Shown in pieces: positions 25,633-33,721 of a DNA stretch of 64,000 nt. The stretch is from positions 1 to 64,000 of the forward strand of contig NZ_JAFFSU010000035.1 in NCBI RefSeq assembly GCF_017948455.1, in the 5' to 3' direction. This stretch comes from Streptomyces sp. GESEQ-4. GTDB taxonomy: Bacteria; Actinomycetota; Actinomycetes; Streptomycetales; Streptomycetaceae. Every line of letters begins with the position of its first letter. Within the stretch, counting starts at the first letter, position 1. A model generated the notes under the pieces. The model had not been told where the DNA came from and did no database searches. It saw only the letters and a list, made by a program, of their open reading frames with translations. A program made the translations under genes and the position numbers.

Positions 25633-26270
25633 TCACCGGAAGTCGTGCCGGCAGGCGTATCCTCCGACCGTCACGAACCGCCCACCATCGCCGACTTGGG
25701 ATATCAAGCCCATACCGGCAGCTTCGGGCCGACCGCGAGAACGACGTCCGCCGCCCGTGGGCAGCGGCCGGAGTGCCGGCGTGAGTGAGCCGGTGAAGAC
25801 GGCCTCGGGTTGGTCGCGGCGCTCGTGCAGGTCCCAGTACAAGGGTGCGATCTGGTCGGGGGTGGCTGCGGGGATGCCTTCGGGGCCGTCGTCACCGATC
25901 CAGGTGCTGATCGCCACGTGCGCGGCGTACACGCCGCTACCCGCCAGTTCGTTGTGCAGGTTGAGCACCCAGTTGCGCGGTGCTCCGGCCGCGGCGTTGA
26001 CGTTGCCGAGCATGGGGACGGGGTTGATGGAGCCGCCGCCGGTGGTGAACAGCAGGGTCCCGGCTCCGGCCTCCCGCATGGCGGGCAATACGGCGCGGGC
26101 GGCGGTGACGGCGCCGTAGAAGTTGTACTCGATCTGCGGCTGCAGGTTTTCCACCGTGGACTCGCTCGGGGTGGCCATGGTGAGGCCGGGCACCAGCGCC
26201 TTCTGTTGTCGGCCGTCGGGACCGAAGAAGGCCCGCCCCGGCTCCGGATGCGGAGGAGCCGGAGCGGACC
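25633..26270 (-). pseudogene. Short-chain dehydrogenase (SDR) C-terminal fragment
   Basis: The frame contains YNFYGAVTAARAVLPAMREA, TLLFTTGGGSINPVPMLGN and NWVLNLHNELAGSGVYAAHV, which match the central and C-terminal parts of an SDR. The N-terminal GxxxGxG cofactor motif is absent, and the usual YxxxK catalytic pair is not clear. The C-terminal 50 or so residues are low-complexity (TGGGRRSRGRPEAAGMG). It lies 26 bp after the MFS stop. A truncated former dehydrogenase. Confidence 0.62.
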
Positions 26271-26296
26271 ATGGGCCCGCTCGGGAGGGGGCATTG

Positions 26297-27814
26297 TCAG
26301 TGTGCGATCACCGGTACCTGGGCTTCGGGTCCCTCGCCGGTGCTCGAATCGGCCTTCGGGCGGCCGATGTTGATGAGAGCCAGCGCTATCACGGCGGCGC
26401 CGGCCACGATGCCGACGGCGACCCAGGCGGCGTTGGCGTAGCCGTGCACCATGCCCTGGAGCTGGACCAGTTGCTGCTGGGGCTTCGTCGCGGCCGTGGC
26501 GATGTGGTCTGTGATGTACGAGGCCATGGCGGAGGCGGCGATGGTGTTCAGCAAGGCCGTGCCGATTGCGCCGCCCAGCTGCTGCGAGGTGTTGACCATG
26601 GCGGAGGCGGCACCGGCGTCGCGCGACTCCACCCCGTGCGTGGCCACGGACATGGCGGGCATGAACGCGGTACCCAGGCCGATGCCGACGATCAGTAGGG
26701 TCGGCAGGAGGAGACCGGCGTACGAGGAGCCGACCTCCAGTTGGGTCAGCAGGAACATGCCGGCCGCGGCGACCAGGAAGCCGGGACCCATCAGCAGCCG
26801 CGCCGGCACGCGGGGCGTCAGGCGGGTGCCGATCTGGGTCGCGCCGATCATCGTGCCGACAACCAACGGCAGGAAGGCGAAGCCGGTCTTGATCGGCGAG
26901 TAGCCCTTGACGATCTGCAGGTAGTAGGTGAGGAAGAGGAACAGGCCGTAGATCGCGATGTTCGCGAGGCCGAACGAGAGGAAGGCGCCGCCGCGGTTGC
27001 GTTCGGTGACCACGCGCAGGGGCAGCAGCGGGGCCTTGACCTTGGCCTCGGTGATGACGAAGGCGAGCAGCAGGACCGCGGAGGCGACGAACAGGCCGAG
27101 GGTCGTGGAGTCTCTCCAGCCGTCGGACTCGGCGCGGGTGAAGCCGTAGACCAGCGCGACCAGGCCGAGGGCGGACAGGATCACTCCGGGGATGTCGAGC
27201 GGCGAGCGGTTGCGCCCGCCTTCCGGCTCGCTGATGACGAAGTACGCACCGGCTGCGGCGATCGCGGCGAATGGGATGTTCACGAAGAACGTCCAGCGCC
27301 AGTCCAGGTATTCGGTCAGGACGCCGCCGAGGATCAGGCCGACGGCGCCGCCGGCACCGGAGATCGCGCTGTAGACGCCGAACGCCCTGGCGCGCTCCTT
27401 GGCGTCGGTGAACGTCACGGAGAGCAGGGAGAGAGCGGCGGGGGCGAGGAGGGCGCCGAAGACGCCCTGCAGGGCACGGGAGCTGTACATCATCGCCTCG
27501 TTGGTGGCGGCGCCGCCCAGTGCGGAGGCCGCGCCGAAGCCCACCAGACCGATGACGAAGGCGCGCTTGCGGCCCCAGAGGTCGGCGATCCGGCCGCCGA
27601 ACAGGAGGAGACCGCCGAAGGCGAGGGCGTAGGCGGTGATGACCCACTGGCGGTTGCCGTCCGAGATGCCCAGGTCCTGTTGAGCGGAGGGCAGGGCGAT
27701 GTTCACGATGGTCGCGTCGAGGATGACCATCAGCTGGGCGATCGAGATGAATGCGAGGGCTCGCCAGCGGTTGGGGTCGGGAACGCTGGGTGCCTTGCGG
27801 GCTGTTTCGGACAT
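26297..27814 (-). CDS. MFS drug-resistance transporter, DHA2 (14-TM) family
   Basis: 505 residues with about 14 hydrophobic segments. The motif A loop is GGRIADLWGRKRAFVIG, and motif C-like glycines occur in SAISGAGGAVGLILGG. LDATIVNIALPSAQQDL is the DHA2 signature in TM1. The ATG at 27814 follows GAAGGGG. A proton-driven exporter of hydrophobic or cationic drugs. It may once have been controlled by the TetR gene at 28748, whose operators lie upstream beyond a P450 remnant; present regulation is uncertain. Confidence 0.92.
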   Translation of the reverse strand: MSETARKAPSVPDPNRWRALAFISIAQLMVILDATIVNIALPSAQQDLGISDGNRQWVITAYALAFGGLLLFGGRIADLWGRKRAFVIGLVGFGAASALGGAATNEAMMYSSRALQGVFGALLAPAALSLLSVTFTDAKERARAFGVYSAISGAGGAVGLILGGVLTEYLDWRWTFFVNIPFAAIAAAGAYFVISEPEGGRNRSPLDIPGVILSALGLVALVYGFTRAESDGWRDSTTLGLFVASAVLLLAFVITEAKVKAPLLPLRVVTERNRGGAFLSFGLANIAIYGLFLFLTYYLQIVKGYSPIKTGFAFLPLVVGTMIGATQIGTRLTPRVPARLLMGPGFLVAAAGMFLLTQLEVGSSYAGLLLPTLLIVGIGLGTAFMPAMSVATHGVESRDAGAASAMVNTSQQLGGAIGTALLNTIAASAMASYITDHIATAATKPQQQLVQLQGMVHGYANAAWVAVGIVAGAAVIALALINIGRPKADSSTGEGPEAQVPVIAH

Positions 27815-28119
27815 AGGGGTGCCCCTTCGAGACTGGCAACGGAATTTCGGGACGCGGAAAAGCGGACAGGACTACGAAAGGTGAGGCTCGGCGGCTGGCG
27901 GTCCGATGGGCTGCAGTCTGTCGGGTAGGCCGCATGTCGGACAGGACCCTCAGAGAGCGCGGTGGCGTCCTCGGATCCGGCGGCGGACTGGGGGAAGGTC
28001 CACCGCCGGACCTGGGACCTCGCGCCGATCCCGTCCCCACGGATTCGGCGCGTCGGGACCGCCTCCGCTCAAGGCGGTCCCGGGCCAATCGGTTACTGCC
28101 GAGTCCCCCCGCTCAGCGG

Positions 28120-28586
28120 GGTGCGAGGGCAGCGGCAGGGCGAAACGCTCCACGAGGTCCACCGGCCCCTGTGACCGGGCTATCTCGTCCAGCAGCTGTC
28201 CCGTGATGCCGGTGATGGTGGGACGCAGTGCGTCGATCTTCTTGACCATGAACTCGCGGGTGAGCGTGGCGCCGCATCGTGGTGTGGACGGGTGTGTCGA
28301 CGTTGGCGAAGAAGCCGGGCGGCTGGGGCGGCTGATCCGGCTGCACGTCCGGGTGGCCGGGCTGTGAGGGGTCGCTGCTGAAGGCGGGGTGGCCGAGCAC
28401 CGCACGGGCGTCCTCCCAGCGGGTCACCAGCCAGGCGCCGCGCCGGCCGTCCCAGATGGTGACGCGGCTGATCGGTGCCTCCTCACACAGGCGGGAGTAA
28501 GCGGGAGGCGGATCGAGGGGTGCGGTCCTCGGCCGGGCGAGGACGAATTCGGGCGTGGGGCCAGGGGGCACGAGGGCTCCTCTCAT
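28120..28586 (-). pseudogene. Cytochrome P450 N-terminal fragment, frameshifted
   Basis: From the ATG at 28586 the frame reads MRGALVPPGPTPEF, RLCEEAPISRVTIWDG, WLVTRWEDARAVLGHPAFSS and FANVDTPVHTTMRR, the N-terminal third of a P450 up to the C-helix. Near 28270 coding shifts frame and continues as ATLTREFMVKKIDALRPTI and VDLVERFALPLPS, then ends. No I-helix, ExxR or heme-Cys region follows. A decayed, truncated gene. Confidence 0.7.
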
Positions 28587-28590
28587 CGAC

Positions 28591-28653
28591 CCAACGGCGT
28601 TAGGGTGACTAACGCCGTTAGGTGGTTGTCGAGATGAGCCTAACGCCGTTAGG
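28591..28653. promoter_or_regulatory. Three-copy TetR operator, CTAACGCCGTTAG
   Basis: CTAACGCCGTTAG is a near-perfect palindrome present at 28609-28622 and 28639-28653, with a third, weaker copy (CCAACGGCGTTAGG) at 28591-28604. The cluster lies between the P450 remnant and the TetR gene, 95 bp before its start. Likely autoregulatory operator of that TetR protein. Confidence 0.7.
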
Positions 28654-28747
28654 TGGTTTTGGCGAGGCCCGTTCCAGACGGGTGGCAAGCCGTGGATGGC
28701 CGATGATGAAAGCCCAGTCGCAACCGGCGGGGTACGGAGGAGGAAGC

Positions 28748-29395
28748 GTGGACTCGGCAGCCCAGAAGCGGCGTGTGCCCTACCGGCAGGGTGAAGGGGA
28801 GCGCCTCCGGCAGGACATCCTGGACACGGCGACCCGCATCCTGGAGGAGTCCGGTCGCGAGGACGCCCTGTCTCTGCGTGGCATCGCCCGCGAGCTGGGC
28901 ATCGCCGCGCCCAGTATCTACCTGCACTTCAACGACAAGACCGACCTGGTGCGGACGGTGCTCGATGCCCGGTACGCCGCGCTGGCGTCGACCATGCGCG
29001 AGGCCGGAAGCGCGGCCGCCGAGGCCGGTGCCGACGCATGGGGTGTCCTGCGCGCCATCGTGGGCACCTACCGCGGGTTCGCCGTCGACAATCCCCGCCG
29101 CTATCGGCTCATGTTCAGCCTGGAGCAGCAGACTTCGGCGGAGGACCGGCGCGCCACCGGGCATCCGCTCGACCGGGTGCTGATCGCGTGGACCGATGCC
29201 GTTGACCAGTACCTCGCCGCAGCCTGTCCCGAGCAACGCGAGGAGGCCGACACGCTGGGGGTCCTGCTGTGGACCGGCCTGCACGGTCAGTTCGCCCTCT
29301 GGCACACCCTGCCGCATTCCTTTGTCGATGACGACACCATCCTGCGCGAGCTTGAGGAGGCGTTGATGAGGAGACTGCTGCCGCCGTCCGACTGA
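28748..29395 (+). CDS. TetR-family transcriptional regulator
   Basis: 215 residues from the GTG at 28748, preceded by GGAGGAGG; the longer frame to 28622 would include the operators. HTH: LSLRGIARELGIAAPSIYLHFNDKTDLV (about residues 40-67). The C-terminal domain resembles TetR_C (WHG-type) proteins (WGVLRAIVGTYRGFAVDNPRRYRLMF). The adjacent palindromes and divergent position imply autoregulation and control of genes to its left, now a P450 remnant and the MFS exporter. Confidence 0.9.
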   Translation: MDSAAQKRRVPYRQGEGERLRQDILDTATRILEESGREDALSLRGIARELGIAAPSIYLHFNDKTDLVRTVLDARYAALASTMREAGSAAAEAGADAWGVLRAIVGTYRGFAVDNPRRYRLMFSLEQQTSAEDRRATGHPLDRVLIAWTDAVDQYLAAACPEQREEADTLGVLLWTGLHGQFALWHTLPHSFVDDDTILRELEEALMRRLLPPSD

Positions 29396-29493
29396 CCGCC
29401 GGACGTTGGATGCGGCCATCCAGCGGCGCACGGTGCGCTGACCTGTTGACGCCGACTTTTCGACGGCCAAGGCCCTGGAGGCCAAGGGCGCCT

Positions 29494-29630
29494 AAGTGTG
29501 TGGCCTCGGGTCAGTGTGTCCTGATCGCTCCGGAGGTCTTCGACCAGCGGGACGAGGACGGCATGGCCGTCCTCCTCGGCGAGCACCCCGCGCCCGAACT
29601 CCACGACGGGGTACGCGAGTCCGCCTCCCG
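29494..29630 (+). pseudogene. [3Fe-4S] ferredoxin remnant
   Basis: Reads KCVASGQCVLIAPEVFDQRDEDG and AVLLGEHPAPELHDGVRES, typical of P450-associated ferredoxins. The N-terminal strand is missing, and the third cysteine motif (CP) is lost through a frameshift near the end. With the P450 fragment at 28120 it suggests a former P450-ferredoxin pair split by the TetR gene or by rearrangement. Confidence 0.6.
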
Positions 29631-29639
29631 ACCTTCGTG

Positions 29640-30020
29640 CTCGTGGGCATGGCGCCCACCACCCCGGGTTCAGGGACGCACGGCCTTGGTGCCGCCCCTC
29701 CCTCCGTGGGGCGGCACCGGGGCCGCTTGCGTCTATTCCTCGGTGGCGTTCGGATCCCGCAGCGCCCTAAGGGCCCCGTCGCCGTGGCTGCGGACGATCG
29801 GGTAGCGCCCGTGGAAGTTCAGCTTCCACTGGACCACCTCCGACGGCGCCCTCAACCTCGTCGACCTCCTCGACGAGGCCTTCGCCGCCCTCAAACCAAT
29901 TCCTCCAGCACCGCGATAGCTGGACCCCGGTGATCGCGTCGCGCGAGAGGGGCTCGCTCGGCGTGGTCACACCCCACCACCAAACCGCAGCTGCCCGACC
30001 GCCGCGCCGAACCTGACAAG
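29640..30020. other. Non-coding or decayed stretch
   Basis: No convincing intact gene. A short open piece at about 29810-29925 (plus strand) reads WKFSFHWTTSDGALNLVDLLDEAFAALK before a stop and may be a C-terminal scrap of an unknown protein. The remainder shows no motif I recognise. Confidence 0.4.
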
Positions 30021-30024
30021 GCAT

Positions 30025-30259
30025 CCGCGTCAATGATCGGCGCGGCAGGATCTGCCAGGGCGCAGCCGACAGGTTCCTCCTCAGCGCTTACGGCATGACC
30101 ACGAAAGCGGCGGTTCACCGCGCCAAAGGCTGGGCAGTGCTGTCAGCGCTCGCTTTCCTCTCCATCGGCCGAGCGGGGGAACGAGGCCTTCCAGGCGGAC
30201 AACCAACCTGGGGCTGTGTCGGCCGCCGTGTTCTTGAGCGGGTATTTGCCCTTACGTAG
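30025..30259 (+). pseudogene. C-terminal fragment resembling a phosphotransferase (APH/choline-kinase-like) family protein
   Basis: The frame reads DRFLLSAYGMTTKAAVHRAKG, WAVLSALAFLSIG and GCVGRRVLERVFA before a TAG at 30257. The AYG...RAKGWA...ALA pattern and the GRRVLERV ending resemble the last helices of aminoglycoside-phosphotransferase-like proteins. No catalytic HxDxxxxN region is present upstream. Assignment rests on a short stretch and is tentative. Confidence 0.4.
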
Positions 30260-30353
30260 CGCGCGGACGCAGTGCGAAGACGTTGCCGCGGTCTGCGAGT
30301 CGGTGTGCCCCATGAGGGCTGCGGTACCAACCCAAGAGAGGGAAGAAGCGGCC

Positions 30354-31766
30354 ATGTCAACCCGCCCAACTGAACACAAGCACTTGACTGGGAACGTGAA
30401 GTCCGCGGCCACCGCCTGGCTGCGCGACCGCGGCGAGCAAGCCCGATTCGGCTTCACCCAGCCCGACGGCACGCCGGTCGGCTCCGTGGTGGACATCGAG
30501 TTCAAGGATCGCGGGCTGCGGGTGCACCTGGACCAGGCGGTGCCCCCGGTGTGGGACGGCGAGAGCGAGCCGGTGCTGGGGGTGTCGGTGCCCGTGGACC
30601 GGGACACCCTGATCCACCGCTGGTACGTGCACCGCATCCGTCTGGACAGCGAGGGCACCGCCCGCCGGGTCCGTATCGGCACCGAGGCCTTCGCGCGGCC
30701 CACCGAGTGGTTCGACCTCGACAAGTGCGAGATGACGGAGCAAGGACTCTCGACGCCGGCAGTCGAGCGGATCATTCAGGCTCGCAGTACACCGCCTCCG
30801 TCCCGGTGGTCCCCGGGCAAGGCGAGGAAGGTGCCGGAGCCGGATGCGCGGGCTGAAGGGCTGCTGCGCCGACTGCTGTATGCACGCCGGGTCGACTCCG
30901 TGGTCATGGTGACGCAGGTGTGCCGTGAGATCGCCGACCTGGACAGGGTCAGCCAGGAGATCCAGGGCCGGTTGGAGGCCGCAGTACGAAACGCACACGT
31001 CTGGCTGGAGGAACAAGCCGAAGTCCGCCACAGGCTGTTCGCCCGCCTGGACCAGGCAGTGACTGATCAGAGCGCTGGGAAGGTGCGCAAGCTCCTGGTG
31101 CGCGTCAACGCGACCGCCTCGCATGACCGCACGCAGGCCGAGGACGCCATCGTGGCGAAAGCGACCGACTACTTCGCCGGCCTCGACAACCTCACGCAGG
31201 AGGCAGTTGACGCGGAAGCTGCTGCCGAGCGGACGGCAGCGGAGGCCGCCGGCCGCGTTCGCACCATCCTCAAAGGCCTGCGCCGCCATGACGCCTACAG
31301 CCACGACCTGCGCGACCAGGTGCAGACGCTTATCCGGTCGGCGGCCGCAGCGGGAGATCGTCTGCCTGCCGGGCAGGCACGAGATGTGGACGTCTGGAAG
31401 AAGCGTGCGGCTGACGGAGCGCGGCTGCCGCAGGTCCCGCTGCACAGGCAGGTGGGGCGCCGGCAGTGGTTCGACAGGAGCTGTCCTCGCTGTCACGCGG
31501 ACCAGGGCGAGCACTGTGTTCTCGCCGAGGGGAGCGATGGCGGCAACATGCGCGACTTCCCCCACGACGAACGATTGCAGCCGATCGTGGATGAGCGGAA
31601 GGCCAAGCAGAAGGCCATGCCGCGGCACTGGCGCGTGTACGAGGTCACATGCCCGGACTGCGGCCAGGGCCCGGACGCTCGCTGCAAGATCCCCCGTGGC
31701 CCGCATCGTTCACGGGCCGAAAAGGCAAAAGAGTTCACCCGCCTTCGCAAGTCGCGGCCGGAATGA
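30354..31766 (+). CDS. Hypothetical protein with two C-terminal Cys-rich (zinc-binding-like) motifs
   Basis: 470 residues. The N-terminal half is a beta-rich region (TAWLRDRGEQARFGFTQPDG, VGSVVDIEFKDRGLRVHL). A long helical, coiled-coil-like middle follows (residues 175-370; QEIQGRLEAAVRNAHVWLEEQ). The C-terminus has two CPxC motifs: CPRCHADQGEHC (about 395-406) and CPDCGQGPDARC (about 443-454), each followed by an H-x-R/E-rich tail (FPHDERLQ, PHRSRAEK). Such CPxC-x(7)-C tails are frequent in phage and mobile-element proteins of actinomycetes. Function is not known. It converges with the KAP NTPase operon. Confidence 0.72.
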   Translation: MSTRPTEHKHLTGNVKSAATAWLRDRGEQARFGFTQPDGTPVGSVVDIEFKDRGLRVHLDQAVPPVWDGESEPVLGVSVPVDRDTLIHRWYVHRIRLDSEGTARRVRIGTEAFARPTEWFDLDKCEMTEQGLSTPAVERIIQARSTPPPSRWSPGKARKVPEPDARAEGLLRRLLYARRVDSVVMVTQVCREIADLDRVSQEIQGRLEAAVRNAHVWLEEQAEVRHRLFARLDQAVTDQSAGKVRKLLVRVNATASHDRTQAEDAIVAKATDYFAGLDNLTQEAVDAEAAAERTAAEAAGRVRTILKGLRRHDAYSHDLRDQVQTLIRSAAAAGDRLPAGQARDVDVWKKRAADGARLPQVPLHRQVGRRQWFDRSCPRCHADQGEHCVLAEGSDGGNMRDFPHDERLQPIVDERKAKQKAMPRHWRVYEVTCPDCGQGPDARCKIPRGPHRSRAEKAKEFTRLRKSRPE

Positions 31767-32155
31767 GCCTGTGACGCGAGCATCCTCGCTCCGAGGGACA
31801 CCTGCTCTCTGCCGCGCTGTCAGTACCGCCAATTGCCTGGCCGGAGCGGCACGTCGACTCGGTGCTGCGCCGCTGGCCTCACGGGTATGTGGCGGCGCAA
31901 GTAGCGGCCGACGAAGCCCGGCGGCGCACAGCGCACTGTCTCCTGGAGCGAAAGCTCAGCCAACTGCAGGTCCAGCGCGTTCGGGTGGAGGCCGGCCGGG
32001 CGCCCCAGCGGGCAGGCTGAAGTAAGTATCGGTGCGTCAGTTCCGATCGGTCGCCTGGCGGTTGACGCACACGGGAGCATCCTGCCGCCGTCCCGGCCGC
32101 AGCGGTCGCCCGCTGCTGTTCGGTGAAAACGACCTCTCATGAGGACGGAAGGCGA
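31767..32155. other. Intergenic region with a start-less coding-like stretch
   Basis: Between 31775 and about 32020 (plus strand) a frame reads PPIAWPERHVDSVLRRWPHGYVA and RRRTAHCLLERKLSQLQVQRV up to a TGA. It has protein-like composition but no ATG or GTG start before 31859, so it may be a 3' remnant or a mis-bounded small gene. Nothing else was seen. Confidence 0.35.
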
Positions 32156-33721
32156 TCACCGTTCGGTGTGGGGTTTTCCGATCTTCAGTCGGTCGATGGG
32201 TCCGAGACGGCCGTCCCGGCGGATGCGGAGGAGGATGTCGCGGGACAGGACGGTGCCGCGTGCGTATTTGCCGGCGAGGAACGCCTCGAGGTTCGGCTCG
32301 GTGTTGATGTCGTCGGCGGAGGTGATGGCGGGGGAGCTTCCGTCGTCCAGGAGGCGGCCGATGAGGGTGGCAAGGGTGCCGGGTCCGGTTCCCTGATACC
32401 CCCAGGTCAGGCCGCGGCCTTCTGCTGCGGGCGCCGGGTAGAGGGTGCCGCGCTGCGTGCGGATCCAGACCGGGCTGTCGAGGATGACCTCGGAGACCCT
32501 GCTGCCGACGGGGAGCTGCCGGGGGGCGTAGGAGTGGTAGCTGACCTCGTCGTCGGGGCGGAACATGTAGTAGCCCTGTTTGGTGACGACGGGGCTGCGG
32601 GTGACGGGGTCGGTGAAGGTGCCGGTGACCTCTTCGGCTTTCCGTTCCCATACGCGGTGGATGGCGGTCGGCTCGGTCGGCTCCAGACGCTGGATCCATT
32701 CGCTGGCGGCCGGGGTGGTCGTCTTGGTGGTGACGGAGAAGGCCTCGCCGAAGGGAAGGTCTTTGCCGCTCCACATCTTGATGTTCTCCAGGCATTCGAC
32801 GGCGAGGTCGTCGGTGCGCTGGCACAGCTGGGCAAGGCCTTCGCGGACGATGCCGCGGAAGCCGACTTCAGCTTCGGCCGGATTCTCGGTGTCGGGGTAG
32901 CCGGGCAGGGTCATGCAGGCGCGTTCGGCTTTGCGCCGCTGGGCGTAGTCGCTGTCGTCGGCCTTGATGTCGTTCATGTCGTCGAGGTCGTTCTGGGCGC
33001 TTTCGATGGCGCGGGTGCGGATCTCGTGGCTGATGGAGAGGCACGCGATGCGCAGGGAGCTGCCCTTGGCCTGGGTGTAGGCCAAGTCGTGGAGCGGCTC
33101 CCAGGCCGGTTGGGTGACGACGACGACGGAAGAAGGCCTGCGGCCGGGTTTCCAGTCCATCAGGTGTTCCTCACGCAGCAGTCGGGTGGGCCACCAGGGG
33201 ACGGGACTGCCGACGTGGGCGGCCAGTTCGGACCAGTGCGGTTCGTAGGTGAGGTCAGGCCTTTCACGGTCGGCGGCTTCCAGGTCTGGAAGGCCGTAAT
33301 GGTTGTAGTGGAACTGGGTGACGACGACCGTGGTGGCGTCCGGGTGGTAGTCGAGGGCCTCTTGTGGGCTGGGCTTGCGGGGGCCGTAGATGACGGCGAC
33401 GACTCCCAGCGGGGTGCTCCAGCGGCCGGCGAAGTGCTCATGCGGCCGGTACTGGTCGGCCTCGGGGCGTGTGTAGCGGCCTCCCAGGTACTGGGGGGTG
33501 ACCTGGGTGGCCGGGCGGAGGAGGTGCGGGGTGGCGTGGGCGAGGTCGGGGTAGTGGGCGGCCAGCCAGTGCACGAAGCCGTGTGCCTCCCACTTGGTTT
33601 CGCCGCGGGTGTACTTCGGGTCGATCGGGTTGATCATTCCTGGTTCGGCGGTGATCCGGTGCCAGGTCTCCCGGCTGATGCGGAACGTCTCCTGCAGCTC
33701 TGCAGCGGTCATGCTGTCCAC
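32156..33721 (-). CDS. Hypothetical 521-residue partner of the KAP NTPase (HTH-like N-terminus, DUF6166-like C-terminus)
   Basis: The GTG at 33721 is chosen because GGAGG lies just upstream; it overlaps the 3' end of the NTPase gene by 13 bp. The N-terminus resembles an excisionase-type helix-turn-helix (TAAELQETFRISRETWHRIT). The middle (residues 95-300) has no recognised domain but alternates beta strands (SVVVVTQPAW) and helices. Near the C-terminus, WGYQGTGPGTLATLIGRLL resembles the WGYGGSGP signature of DUF6166 proteins found in phages and islands. The overlap with the NTPase implies a two-gene system. It could be a sensor or effector; defence is a hypothesis only. Confidence 0.72.
   Translation of the reverse strand: MDSMTAAELQETFRISRETWHRITAEPGMINPIDPKYTRGETKWEAHGFVHWLAAHYPDLAHATPHLLRPATQVTPQYLGGRYTRPEADQYRPHEHFAGRWSTPLGVVAVIYGPRKPSPQEALDYHPDATTVVVTQFHYNHYGLPDLEAADRERPDLTYEPHWSELAAHVGSPVPWWPTRLLREEHLMDWKPGRRPSSVVVVTQPAWEPLHDLAYTQAKGSSLRIACLSISHEIRTRAIESAQNDLDDMNDIKADDSDYAQRRKAERACMTLPGYPDTENPAEAEVGFRGIVREGLAQLCQRTDDLAVECLENIKMWSGKDLPFGEAFSVTTKTTTPAASEWIQRLEPTEPTAIHRVWERKAEEVTGTFTDPVTRSPVVTKQGYYMFRPDDEVSYHSYAPRQLPVGSRVSEVILDSPVWIRTQRGTLYPAPAAEGRGLTWGYQGTGPGTLATLIGRLLDDGSSPAITSADDINTEPNLEAFLAGKYARGTVLSRDILLRIRRDGRLGPIDRLKIGKPHTER

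Noticed and set aside
31775..32020. Protein-like frame after the 470-residue gene
   Set aside because: Lacks an acceptable start codon over most of its length; recorded only as a possible remnant.
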